From contig JAKFER010000276.1 in NCBI GenBank assembly GCA_036675565.1, forward strand, positions 1 to 40,011: 40,011 nucleotides of DNA, in the 5' to 3' direction. This document shows, piece after piece, positions 27,233 to 36,100 of the stretch. Every line of letters begins with the position of its first letter. Within the stretch, counting starts at the first letter, position 1. The stretch comes from JACCYQ01 sp036675565. Its GTDB lineage: Bacteria > Bacteroidota > Bacteroidia > Chitinophagales > Chitinophagaceae. A program made the translations under genes and the position numbers. The notes under the pieces were generated by a model. It had not been told where the DNA came from, did no database searches, and saw only the letters and a list, made by a program, of their open reading frames with translations.

Positions 27233-27754
27233 ATGAAATCGATCAGATTATTTTCTGTTTTGACTCTTTTTATAGGATTCGCTCAATTATCTTTTGCACA
27301 GGCTGTAAAAGAAACCATACCGGTTTCAGGTAATTGCGGCATGTGTAAGAATAAAATTGAAAAAGCCGCTAAAACTGCAGGAGCTTCATATGCTGCCTGG
27401 GATGCCGATACAAAAATTTTAACGGTAGAATATCAGCACTCTTCATCTAATAATGCAAAAATTCAAAAAGCTGTAGCTGCTACAGGGTATGATACCAAAG
27501 ATGTAAAAGCACCTGATGAAGCATACAATAACCTGCATGGATGCTGTAAATATGAGCGTACTGCACATGATCATGCAACTGCAGCTAAAGACGTATGTTG
27601 CTCAGGAAAAGATTGCTGTAAAGATGGTAAGTGTGCGGATTGTAAGGATGGGAAATGCGCTGATTGCACCAAAGATGGTAAATGCACTGGTTGTAAAGAA
27701 GCTACCTGCACAATGGAAGGTCATAGCGGAAAAGATTGTTGCAAAAAGTCGTAA
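27233..27754 (+). CDS. Exported HMA domain fused to a metallothionein-like Cys-rich tail
   Basis: This 173-residue protein has a signal peptide (cleavage near FAQA, residue 24). It then has a heavy-metal-associated domain (about 25-95) with the metal-binding pair C35-x2-C38 in GNCGMCKN. From residue 104 the tail holds 15 cysteines in about 67 residues: three CC pairs (104/105, 122/123, 128/129), three C-x2-C units, a single C159 and a final CC (169/170). The C-x2-C units lie in the tandem repeat KDGKCADC. The tail looks like a soft-metal trap (Cu+, Ag+, Cd2+, Zn2+), with the HMA domain perhaps handing metal on. The neighbours are a second HMA protein and a TlpA-like thioredoxin that could keep such thiols reduced. 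Function is inferred from motifs. Confidence 0.88.
   Translation: MKSIRLFSVLTLFIGFAQLSFAQAVKETIPVSGNCGMCKNKIEKAAKTAGASYAAWDADTKILTVEYQHSSSNNAKIQKAVAATGYDTKDVKAPDEAYNNLHGCCKYERTAHDHATAAKDVCCSGKDCCKDGKCADCKDGKCADCTKDGKCTGCKEATCTMEGHSGKDCCKKS
27620..27694 (+). repeat. Three in-frame tandem repeats encoding KDGKCADC-type units
   Basis: Units 27620-27643, 27644-27670 and 27671-27694 encode KDGKCADC, KDGKCADCT and KDGKCTGC. They differ at synonymous sites, so this is not a recent slippage product. Confidence 0.85.
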
Positions 27755-27773
27755 AAAATTATAAAATTATCAG

Positions 27774-28319
27774 ATGAAGAATTTAGTATTATTTATTTTA
27801 ATAGCCTTTTTTGCAATCCGGGGTGAAGCACAGTTTTCGAAGGCATCCCTGCAGGCGAGTGGTTTAACCTGTGCCATGTGCAGCAATGCAATCAATAAAG
27901 CTTTGGAAGTGTTACCATTTGTGGCTGAAGTAAAACCTGATATCAAGAATTCGATTTTTAATATCACATTTAAAAGTAAGGAAGCGTTTAGTATTGATGC
28001 GTTACAATCCGCTGTGGAAGATGCAGGTTTTTCCGTTGCAAAATTGCAATTAACAGGTCAGTTTAATAATGTAGCAATCAAAAATGACCAGCACACAAAA
28101 ATTGGTGAACAGGTTTTTCATTTTGTTGATGTAAAAGATCAGCAACTCTCAGGTGAAAAGACCATTACCATGGTTGATAAAAAATTTGTTACGGGTAAAG
28201 ATTTTAAAAAGTACAGTAACAAATCAGAAATGGAATGTTTGCAAACAGGCATAGCCGGCAGTTGTTGTCAACAGGATGGGATAGCCGCTAACACGAGAAT
28301 TTTTCATGTAACGCTTTAA
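27774..28319 (+). CDS. Exported HMA-domain protein
   Basis: This 181-residue protein has a signal peptide ending near GEAQ (residue 20). Its HMA domain carries C33-x2-C36 in GLTCAMCSNA, the CopZ/CCS-like metal site, and SAVEDAGFSVAKL, the usual closing helix and strand. The remaining 90 residues are unlike other domains I know and contain C155 and C164-C165 (GSCCQQ). It starts 19 bp after the previous HMA gene. It is probably a periplasmic metal carrier of the same pathway. A strong hairpin follows its stop. Confidence 0.85.
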   Translation: MKNLVLFILIAFFAIRGEAQFSKASLQASGLTCAMCSNAINKALEVLPFVAEVKPDIKNSIFNITFKSKEAFSIDALQSAVEDAGFSVAKLQLTGQFNNVAIKNDQHTKIGEQVFHFVDVKDQQLSGEKTITMVDKKFVTGKDFKKYSNKSEMECLQTGIAGSCCQQDGIAANTRIFHVTL

Positions 28320-28323
28320 AAAT

Positions 28324-28358
28324 AATTGCTCCCGGTAATTAACCCGGGAGCAATTTTA
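28324..28358 (+). terminator. Strong hairpin between the HMA and TlpA-like genes
   Basis: AATTGCTCCCGG (28324-28335) pairs perfectly with CCGGGAGCAATT (28344-28355) around an 8-base loop, followed by TTTTATA. It begins 4 bp past the HMA gene stop and ends 8 bp before the TlpA-like ATG, so it is a terminator, or an attenuator if some readthrough supplies the next genes. Confidence 0.85.
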
Positions 28359-28363
28359 TATCT

Positions 28364-28852
28364 ATGATTCTTAAAAACATATTTATTCTCTTTGCTGTTA
28401 TTTTGCTTCCATTGGTTATGCTTGCACAGCCAAATTATGGAGAGAAACCTTATGAGATCACTTTACCTGGTTTAAACGGCGATACACTCAGTCTTTCATC
28501 CTTGAGTGGGAAAGTTGTATTACTCGATTTCTGGGCTTCCTGGTGCGGACCTTGTCGTTCTGCCAACAGGGATCTTGTAAAATTGTATAAGAAGCATAAG
28601 GAAAGCGGTTTTGAAATTTTTGGTGTTTCATTGGATGAAGAAGAAAAACATTGGCGGAAGGCCGTTTTAAAGGATAAAATAACCTGGCTCCAGGTTATTG
28701 ACCGTGGAGGCTGGCAGGCAAAGACTGCAGAGAAATGGCAGCTGATGGCTATACCTACCAACTATCTGATAGATCAAAATGGCGTTATAGTGGGTATTGA
28801 TCTGCTGCCGGAAGAACTTGACAAAGCATTAAGCCAGCTTTTGAAAAAATAA
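28364..28852 (+). CDS. TlpA-like thioredoxin-fold protein, exported
   Basis: This 162-residue protein has a signal peptide (MILKNIFILFAVILLPLVMLAQ) and a TlpA/AhpC-TSA-like thioredoxin domain with active site W60-C61-G-P-C64 and a cis-Pro loop AIPTNYL. It would reduce disulfides or maintain thiol groups in the periplasm, plausibly on the Cys-rich metal carriers upstream. The barrel gene starts 8 bp downstream. Confidence 0.92.
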   Translation: MILKNIFILFAVILLPLVMLAQPNYGEKPYEITLPGLNGDTLSLSSLSGKVVLLDFWASWCGPCRSANRDLVKLYKKHKESGFEIFGVSLDEEEKHWRKAVLKDKITWLQVIDRGGWQAKTAEKWQLMAIPTNYLIDQNGVIVGIDLLPEELDKALSQLLKK

Positions 28853-28860
28853 AATCATTC

Positions 28861-29676
28861 ATGAAGAAGTTTTTAATGCTCCTGTTGATGGGAAATGTTT
28901 TCTATTCACAGGCGCAGGAGTTGTATATATTTTCTGAACCGGCATCTAATATGCCTGCCAAATCAATGACGGCTAAACTATCAGCCCAGTTAATGCCGGG
29001 TTCATCCACATTGAAGCAGCGGTACACACCTGAATGGCAGGTTGGATTTCATACAAAGTTCATGGCGCATGTAGGCACCTCTTTTTCCAATATCTACCAG
29101 GATGGATTAAGCTGGGACGGTGCTTATGTATATGGTCAGTACCGTTTTTTATCGGTTGATGATGTTCATAAACATTTCAGGATGGCTGTTTTTGCCGAAG
29201 CGTCAGTAAGTAAAGATTACAATACGTACGATGAGATTAACCTGAGAGGTGATAAAAGTGGAATAAAAGCAGGGATCATTGCTACACAGCTCTGGCATAA
29301 ATTTGCACTATCCGGTACCGTTAGTAATACACAGGTGTTGAACAGCTCCAGGTTTGATAAAGTCTATTATATACCAGAACGTCACTACCAGGCACTTAAT
29401 TATTCGTTATCAGCAGGCTATTTACTTTTACCAAAAGAGTATACCAGTTACAAACAATTGAATGTAAACCTTTATGCCGAACTGCTTGGGCAAAAAATAT
29501 TGGACGGAAATAAATATTATGTAGACCTGGCGCCGGCTTTGCAATTTATTGTGAACAGCAATGCTAAAATAAACCTGGGTTACCGTTTTCAATTAAATGG
29601 TAACATGCACCGCATGGGTGATAAAAGTTATTATTTATCCTTTGAAAGAACATTTTTCAATGCATTGAAAAAATAA
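28861..29676 (+). CDS. Outer-membrane beta-barrel protein, unrecognised family
   Basis: This 271-residue protein has a signal peptide (MKKFLMLLLMGNVFYSQAQ). The rest alternates polar and aromatic strands and ends in a strand closing with Phe (YYLSFERTFFNALKK), as in small outer-membrane barrels. I do not recognise the family. It follows the thioredoxin gene by 8 bp and its stop directly abuts that of the regulator on the other strand. Its place in the metal operon suggests an outer-membrane partner for metal uptake or efflux, which is inference. Confidence 0.8.
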   Translation: MKKFLMLLLMGNVFYSQAQELYIFSEPASNMPAKSMTAKLSAQLMPGSSTLKQRYTPEWQVGFHTKFMAHVGTSFSNIYQDGLSWDGAYVYGQYRFLSVDDVHKHFRMAVFAEASVSKDYNTYDEINLRGDKSGIKAGIIATQLWHKFALSGTVSNTQVLNSSRFDKVYYIPERHYQALNYSLSAGYLLLPKEYTSYKQLNVNLYAELLGQKILDGNKYYVDLAPALQFIVNSNAKINLGYRFQLNGNMHRMGDKSYYLSFERTFFNALKK

Positions 29677-30342
29677 TCAGGCGGGTTCTACCAAAATATT
29701 CCGTGCAGCTTTTTCACTGAGTTGTACGGATTTTTTTTGGATGATAACGGACAATGAGTGATCATATTCATGAATGTCGGTCAGCTTGATTTTTATACCG
29801 GGTTTGATATTCAGTTTTTCCAAATAATCGAGAAAGGCATCATTGGTTTCTGCAAAACTGATCACTTTTACTGTTTTCCCGGCCGGGCAACTGGCCAAAG
29901 GCGTGCTTTGGTTTATTTTTATTTTGCCATTTTTATCCGGTATCGGGTCTCCATGTGGATCAAAATCCGGGTGACCCAGGAAGGCTTCAAGCCTGTCAAC
30001 CATATCATCTGATTCGATGTGTTCAAGCTGTTCGGCCAGCATATGTACTTCGTTCCATTTAAATTGTAATTTCTCTACTAAGAAAACTTCCCATAACCGG
30101 TGTTTACGAATAATGAGCAGGGCTTTCTTCTTACCCTTATCGGTTAATTGTATGGATTTATCTGCCGCTATAACGACCAGTTTTTTCTCTTTTAATTTTC
30201 GAACCATTTCTAAAACGGTAGCAGGGTTTAATTCCAGTGCTTTGGACAAAGCCGTGTTGTTTACCTTCTTGACATCCTTGCTGCCAAGTTTATACAGCAT
30301 TTTCAGGTAATTTTCTTCTGAATAGTGCTCAAAATGCGACAT
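29677..30342 (-). CDS. DtxR/MntR-family metal-dependent repressor
   Basis: This 221-residue protein has the DtxR layout: winged helix (about 1-70; LSKALELNPATVLEMVRKLKEK is the recognition region), metal-binding and dimerisation domain (about 75-140), and a C-terminal FeoA/SH3-like domain (about 150-221). Candidate metal ligands are H81, E85, H100, E104, E107 and H108. The position of DtxR Met10 / MntR Asp8 is N11, so this is neither a canonical DtxR nor MntR site and the metal cannot be read. It is transcribed divergently from the TonB receptor. A perfect inverted repeat lies between their promoters, so it probably represses itself and the island when metal-loaded. The ATG lies 4 bp past a perfect -7 box, giving an expected leaderless mRNA. 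Confidence 0.92.
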   Translation of the reverse strand: MSHFEHYSEENYLKMLYKLGSKDVKKVNNTALSKALELNPATVLEMVRKLKEKKLVVIAADKSIQLTDKGKKKALLIIRKHRLWEVFLVEKLQFKWNEVHMLAEQLEHIESDDMVDRLEAFLGHPDFDPHGDPIPDKNGKIKINQSTPLASCPAGKTVKVISFAETNDAFLDYLEKLNIKPGIKIKLTDIHEYDHSLSVIIQKKSVQLSEKAARNILVEPA

Positions 30343-30346
30343 GAAT

Positions 30347-30354
30347 CAAAGATA
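30347..30354 (-). promoter_or_regulatory. -7 box of the DtxR-family gene
   Basis: On the minus strand TATCTTTG is a perfect TAnnTTTG. Only 4 bases (ATTC) separate it from the ATG, so transcription should begin at or near the start codon. Confidence 0.6.
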
Positions 30355-30376
30355 ATCGGTTTGCCTGAACAATAAA

Positions 30377-30392
30377 ATTTGGTCTACCAAAT
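30377..30392. promoter_or_regulatory. Probable operator: perfect inverted repeat in the divergent promoter region
   Basis: ATTTGGTctACCAAAT is a perfect 7-bp inverted repeat with a 2-bp centre. It lies in the gap between the two divergent promoters, touching the -33 region of the regulator gene. A similar imperfect copy, TTTGGAAGTTCAAA (30401-30414), covers the -33 box of the receptor promoter. Half sites resemble DtxR-type palindromes. Binding is inferred. Confidence 0.55.
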
Positions 30393-30400
30393 AAAATAAC

Positions 30401-30429
30401 TTTGGAAGTTCAAATAATTACTATTTTTG
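30401..30429 (+). promoter_or_regulatory. Promoter of the TonB receptor gene
   Basis: TTTG (30401-30404), 17 bp, then a perfect -7 box TATTTTTG (30422-30429). The ATG is 7 bp beyond the G. This rules out a TTG at 30431, which lies between promoter and start. Confidence 0.6.
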
Positions 30430-30436
30430 TTTGGTT

Positions 30437-32728
30437 ATGAAACATGCATGCAGGTTAATTATTGGTGTTATTATATTTTTTATTCCTGAATGTATCCTGG
30501 CACAGGGACTGATCAGGGGATTGTTATTAAACGGCGATGAACCGGTTGCAAATGCCACTGTTACAATAGGTAAAAACAAGATTTTATTATCTGATTCAGC
30601 AGGGCGATTTGAATATAATACAACTGCACCGGGCAAGTACGATATAAAGATATCCATGGTTGGTTTTGAAAATTTTCATCAATCCATAGTTTTGAAGCAC
30701 GATGAGGAAAAGGAAATAGTCTTCAGTCTTCAAACAACAGTTTCTACCCTTGATGCAGTAGTTGTAACCGGAACCCTGAAAGCCGTTACCCGTTTGGAAA
30801 GTCCCATTGCCGTGGAAGTTTATAACCCGGGATTTTTCAAAAAAAATCCAACACCAAGTATATTCGAATCACTGCAACAGGTAAACGGTGTTCGCCCACA
30901 GTTAAACTGCAACGTTTGCAACACGGGGGATATTCATATCAATGGATTGGAAGGTCCTTATACTATGATCACTATTGACGGAATGCCCATAGTGAGCAGT
31001 TTATCGTCGGTGTATGGTTTATTCGGCATTCCACACCAGATGATTGAGCGGGTCGAGATTGTAAAAGGTCCTGCATCAGGGTTATATGGTTCAGAGGCCA
31101 TTGGCGGATTGATCAACGTAATTACCCGGACACCGGAGAAAGCACCTTTATTCAGTGCCAACCTGATGACAACTAACTGGCATGAATACCTGCTGGACGC
31201 CGGTGTTAAATATAAGGTATCGCCCAAGTTGACGGGTTTACTCGGCATCAATTATTTTAATTATACCAATCCGAAGGATAAAGATAACGACCAATTTACC
31301 GATGTTACATTACAGGACCGGTTCACCATTTTTAATAAATGGAGCCTGCAAAGAAAATTTAACAGGCAGGCCAGCCTGGCCACCCGGTATTTTTATGAAG
31401 ACAGGTGGGGTGGGGATATGCGCTGGAATAAAAGCTTCAGGGGAGGAGATAGCCTGTATGGAGAAAGCATTTACACCAATCGCTGGGAGCTGATCGGTAA
31501 CTACCAGTTACCAGTACATGAAAAAATGTTTTTTGCCTTTTCGGCCACCGGTCATAAACAGGATTCTTATTATGGTACAACACCCTATATGGGAGATCAG
31601 AAAATAATTTTTGGACAAGGGACCTGGCATAAAACCATTGCGGGTGATCATGAATTATTATCAGGTATAGCTGGGCGTTATAGTTATTATGATGATAATT
31701 CAACTGCTACCGTTGATACATTGTCCGGGAATAATAACCCGGAGCGTTTTTTTATCCCGGGAATTTTTGTCCAGTATGAATGGAAATTAAATGAGCGTCA
31801 CCAGTTACTATCAGGATTGAGGTATGATCATCATCCCATACATAAAAATATTTTTACTCCACGTTTTGCTTACAAATGGAAAATGGATGATCAAAGAGTA
31901 TTTCGTATAAATGCAGGAACAGGATTCCGGGTGGTTAATCTTTTTACCGAAGATCATGCAGCATTGACCGGGGCCAGGGCAGTTGAAATAAAAGAAAAAC
32001 TGAAACCCGAATCCAGTTATAACATTAATGCCAATTTCATCAATGAATGGAGGGGAGATGGAAAATCTTTCACGCTTGATCTTTCTGCCTGGTATTCATG
32101 GTTTCATAACCAGATCATACCAGATTATGAAACGGATCCCCGCAAAATCATTTATCAGAATTTAAATGGACATGCCATTTCAAAAGGAGTTTCTCTTAAT
32201 GCAGAATTTTCTCTTCATCACAGATTGAAAGGGTATACCGGGTTTACATTGCAGGAACTTTATAAAATGGAGGATAAAATCAAACAACGACCATTGTTGA
32301 CGGAAAAATGGAGTGCCAACTGGTCGCTTAGTTACAGTTTCCCGGTAGTTGCTTTAACTGTGGATTATACAGGGAATATTTATGGTCCCATGAAATTACC
32401 ACTTCAAGGTGCCAATGACCCACGGGCTGAAAATTCTCCTGTATGGAGTTTGCAAAACCTGCAGCTAACAAAAAAATGGTGGAAGACTTTAGAGGTTTAT
32501 GGTGGCATCAAAAACATGTTGAATTGGACGCCTGCAAAAAATAATATTTTTCTCATTGCTCGTTCGCACGATCCATTTAATAAACAGGTTGAATTTGATG
32601 CTGATGGTAACGCACAAACTTCCAGCGAGAATCCATATGGTTTGATCTTCGATCCGGCATATGTGTATGCTCCCAACCAGGGAAGGAGAATTTTCCTGGG
32701 CATCCGGTATATGCTGCAAGGTGAATAA
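30437..32728 (+). CDS. TonB-dependent outer-membrane receptor of the metal island
   Basis: The start is set at the ATG 30437 (763 residues). It has a signal peptide to about LAQ23, then a carboxypeptidase-like beta-sandwich (about 25-100; NATVTIGKNKILLSDSAGRF), a TonB box region DAVVVTG (106-112), a plug (about 115-235) and a 22-strand-type barrel to the end. The plug contains C158-x2-C161 (NCNVCNTG) followed by GLEGPYTMITIDGMP and MIERVEIVKGPASGLYGSEA, typical of the BtuB/FepA plug. The Cys pair in the plug is notable next to metal genes. The likely substrate is a metal chelate or metal-binding compound. It is the first gene of the right-hand operon and probably regulated by the divergent DtxR-family protein. 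Confidence 0.93.
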   Translation: MKHACRLIIGVIIFFIPECILAQGLIRGLLLNGDEPVANATVTIGKNKILLSDSAGRFEYNTTAPGKYDIKISMVGFENFHQSIVLKHDEEKEIVFSLQTTVSTLDAVVVTGTLKAVTRLESPIAVEVYNPGFFKKNPTPSIFESLQQVNGVRPQLNCNVCNTGDIHINGLEGPYTMITIDGMPIVSSLSSVYGLFGIPHQMIERVEIVKGPASGLYGSEAIGGLINVITRTPEKAPLFSANLMTTNWHEYLLDAGVKYKVSPKLTGLLGINYFNYTNPKDKDNDQFTDVTLQDRFTIFNKWSLQRKFNRQASLATRYFYEDRWGGDMRWNKSFRGGDSLYGESIYTNRWELIGNYQLPVHEKMFFAFSATGHKQDSYYGTTPYMGDQKIIFGQGTWHKTIAGDHELLSGIAGRYSYYDDNSTATVDTLSGNNNPERFFIPGIFVQYEWKLNERHQLLSGLRYDHHPIHKNIFTPRFAYKWKMDDQRVFRINAGTGFRVVNLFTEDHAALTGARAVEIKEKLKPESSYNINANFINEWRGDGKSFTLDLSAWYSWFHNQIIPDYETDPRKIIYQNLNGHAISKGVSLNAEFSLHHRLKGYTGFTLQELYKMEDKIKQRPLLTEKWSANWSLSYSFPVVALTVDYTGNIYGPMKLPLQGANDPRAENSPVWSLQNLQLTKKWWKTLEVYGGIKNMLNWTPAKNNIFLIARSHDPFNKQVEFDADGNAQTSSENPYGLIFDPAYVYAPNQGRRIFLGIRYMLQGE

Positions 32729-32754
32729 TCATGGTTTATCTACCGTTAGTTATT

Positions 32755-32762
32755 TATCTTTG
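32755..32762 (+). promoter_or_regulatory. -7 box before the small His/Asp-rich gene
   Basis: TATCTTTG is a perfect TAnnTTTG with its G 5 bp before the TTG start at 32768. It would allow expression of the pump genes independently of the receptor promoter. The -33 element is weak. Confidence 0.55.
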
Positions 32763-32767
32763 GGTTC

Positions 32768-33151
32768 TTGAAAAAATTGGCGGCGATATTATTTTTAGGA
32801 GCATTCATGCTCTCATTTGCGGAACTACACCAGTTTCTTAAGATTCCTGTTTTGTTTCAACATTTTAATGAACACAAACAGGCAGACGAGCACATTACCA
32901 TGTTTGCTTTTATCCAGGAACATTATTTGGAAGTAATTGAAATGGATGATGATTACCAACAGGATCAGCAGTTACCCTTTCGAGATGCTTGCAACCTGGT
33001 TGTGAATACTTCTCTAAGCTGCCAGGCGCTTCCACCTTCAATGGAAATTGAACCTTTGCAAGAAATACTTCCACAATTTTCCATTTACAAAGACATAAAC
33101 AAAGTTTTAATTTCTTCCTGCGATTTTTTTCAACCTCCGCGATTTACCTGA
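32768..33151 (+). CDS. Small exported His/Asp-rich protein of the metal-efflux operon, TTG start
   Basis: This 127-residue frame starts with TTG, chosen because it gives a clean signal peptide (MKKLAAILFLGAFMLSFAE). The mature start is rich in His and acidic residues (H21, H32, H36, H42, H52; MDDDYQQD at 59-66), a plausible soft- or borderline-metal site. Proteins of this pattern, with ELHQxLKxPxLxxHFxEH, occur before CzcA-type pumps in Bacteroidota as far as I recall, with no assigned function. It lies 39 bp after the receptor and 40 bp before the pump gene. It could deliver metal to the pump or sense it; this is inference. Confidence 0.75.
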   Translation: MKKLAAILFLGAFMLSFAELHQFLKIPVLFQHFNEHKQADEHITMFAFIQEHYLEVIEMDDDYQQDQQLPFRDACNLVVNTSLSCQALPPSMEIEPLQEILPQFSIYKDINKVLISSCDFFQPPRFT

Positions 33152-33191
33152 AATAACATAGCATTTTTTTGTTACAGGTAAATACTATTAC

Positions 33192-36100
33192 ATGTTAAAT
33201 AAGATCATTGGTTTTTCTGTAAAGAATAAACTTATTGTCGGCTTGTTCACGTTGGCGTTGGTGGTTATAGGTGCTATTGAAGTTAGCAGGTTGCCCATCG
33301 ATGCATTACCCGACATTACCAGTAACCAGGTCCAGGTTATAACAACTTCACCATCCTTAGCAGCACCGGAAGTTGAACGGTTGGTTACTTTTCCTATTGA
33401 ACAATCCACGGCAAATATCCCCGGAATCACTGAAATGCGGTCTATTTCCAGGTTTGGTCTTTCAGTCATTACAATTGTCTTTGATGATGATACTGATTTT
33501 TACTGGGCAAGGCAACAGGTATCCGAAAGATTGATTGGGGTTCGGGAACAAATTCCTGTAACCGCGGGCAGGCCTGAATTAGCGCCGGCAACAACAGGGC
33601 TCGGAGAAATTTACCAATACGTAATCAGGCCCAAAAAAGGTTATGAATCTAAGTATGATCTCACGGAATTGCGTTCCATCCAGGATTGGGTAGTAAGGAG
33701 GCAATTGCTGGGAACACCAGGGGTGGCAGATGTCAGCAGTTTTGGAGGTTATTTGAAAGAATATGAAGTAGCTGTAATTCCCGACAGACTAAAAAGCATG
33801 AACATTACCGTAAGTGATGTGTTTGAAGCATTGGAAAAGAATAATCAAAACTCCGGTGGTGCTTATATTGAAAAAGGACCAACTGCTTTGTTTATCCGAA
33901 CGGAAGGGTTGGCCAAAAATTTGGAGGAAATAGGGCAGATAGTAGTCAGGTATAATGACAATGGAATTCCGGTGCTGATCAGGGATGTTGCCGATGTTCG
34001 CATAGGCCATGCTGTTAGGTATGGTGCAATGACTTACAGCGACAAGGGTGAAGTGGCCGGAGCAGTCGTATTGATGTTAAAAGGTGCCAATGCATCGGAG
34101 GTGGTAAATGCAGTAAAGGAAAAGGTTATTCAAATAAAACAAACATTGCCAGAAGGTGTGGTCCTGGAAACATTTTATGATCGAACAAAAATGGTTGACA
34201 GGGCTATTAAAACGGTTAAGACTAATTTACTGGAAGGTGCATTGATCGTTGTATTTGTGCTGGTGTTGTTTTTGGGAAACCTGCGGGCTGGTTTGATTGT
34301 GGCTTCAGTAATACCGCTTTCTATGTTATTTGCCATTATCATGATGAATATTTTTGGTGTATCAGGAAATTTGATGAGCCTTGGTGCACTCGATTTTGGG
34401 TTAATCGTTGATGGAGCAGTTATAATTGTAGAAGCTGTCATGCACCGGCTTTCTCACAACAGGCACTTGCGCAGAACAGTATTGATCACCCAACCGGAAA
34501 TGGACCAGGAAGTAAAATTAGCAGCCGGGAAGATGATGAACTCCGCAGTTTTTGGACAGATCATTATCCTGATTGTTTACCTGCCGATTCTTACTTTGGT
34601 TGGTATTGAAGGAAAAATGTTTAAGCCAATGGCACAAACGGTTTCTTTTGCATTGATCGGTGCATTTATACTTTCTCTTACCTATGTTCCAATGATCACT
34701 TCATTGATGATAAGTAAAAAGATCAAGCATAAGGAAAATTTTTCTGACAGAATGATGAAAAGATTTCACGGGCTTTATAAGCCAGTGTTACAAAAAGCAT
34801 TGCAATTCCCCAAATGGGTTATTGGAATAGTCATCGTTTTATTTGTTGGTTCGATAATGCTATTAAGAACCCTCGGTGGTGAATTTATACCAGAATTGGA
34901 AGAAGGCGACTTTGCTGTTGATGCAAGGATATTAACAGGCAGTAGTTTAACTGAATCAATAAAAAGTTCTACCAAAGCAGCTACAATTCTTGAGCGTTTT
35001 CCTGAGGTGGATAAAATCGTTACTCGAATAGGTGCAAGTGAAATTCCTACAGATCCCATGCCGGTAGAGATGACGGATATCATCATCAACCTGAAACCAA
35101 AAGATGAGTGGACTTCTGCATCATCATTCGATGAATTGGCCAATAAAATGGGGGAAGCACTTTCAGATATTCCTGGTCTTACTTTTGGATTTCAATTCCC
35201 CGTTCAAATGCGGTTTAATGAATTGATCTCCGGTGCCAGGCAGGATATTGTTTGTAAGATTTTTGGTGAAGATCTTGATTCGCTTGCCGTCTATGCCAAT
35301 AAATTAGGTGGCCTTGTAAATTCAGTTGATGGTGCTACAGATATTTATATTGAAACTGTAACGGGTTTACCGCAGATAGAAATCAATTATAACCGCGCAG
35401 CATTAGCCAATTACCAGTTGAATATTGCAGATGTAAACCAGTTGATCAGAACAGCATTTGCAGGTGAAAGTGCCGGCCAGATTTATGAGAATGAGAGAAG
35501 ATTTGACCTGGTTGTGAGACTAAGTGAAAGTGTACGGGGTAACATTACTGATGTGCAGGAATTGCTTATTCCAACAAGAAACGGTTTGCAGATACCATTA
35601 CAGCAGGTCGCTACCGTAAATATCAAAGAAGGATGGAACCAGGTGCAAAGAGAGGATGCAAAACGAAGGATCATTGTAGGATTTAATGTTCGCGGTCGGG
35701 ATGTTGAAACGGTAGTGACTGAACTGGAAGAAAAAACAAACAGGCAATTAAAACTCCCGGCCGGGTACTATGTAAATTTTGGTGGTCAGTTCCAAAACCT
35801 GGTAGAAGCAAAACAGCGTTTATCCATTGCCGTTCCTGCCGCCTTATTCCTGATCCTGGTGCTTTTATATTTTGCTTTTGGCTCCGTAAAATATGGCGTC
35901 ATGATCTTTTCAGCTATTCCATTATCAGCTATCGGTGGTATTGTGGCTTTATGGTTGCGGGGATTGCCATTCAGCATTTCGGCCGGCATTGGGTTCATAG
36001 CATTATTTGGTGTGGCAGTGCTGAATGGAATTGTATTGATTGCCGAATTTAACCGATTAAAAAAAGAAGGTATGCAGGATTTAAATCAAATTATTATGGA

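Noticed and set aside
27620..27694. CRISPR-like or noncoding repeat
   Set aside because: The repeats are short, unspaced and in frame with a Cys-rich protein; they are coding repeats.
30431..30436. TTG at 30431 as the receptor start
   Set aside because: It lies 2 bases beyond the -7 box, where no transcript would include it properly, and adds nothing to the signal peptide; the ATG at 30437 fits better.
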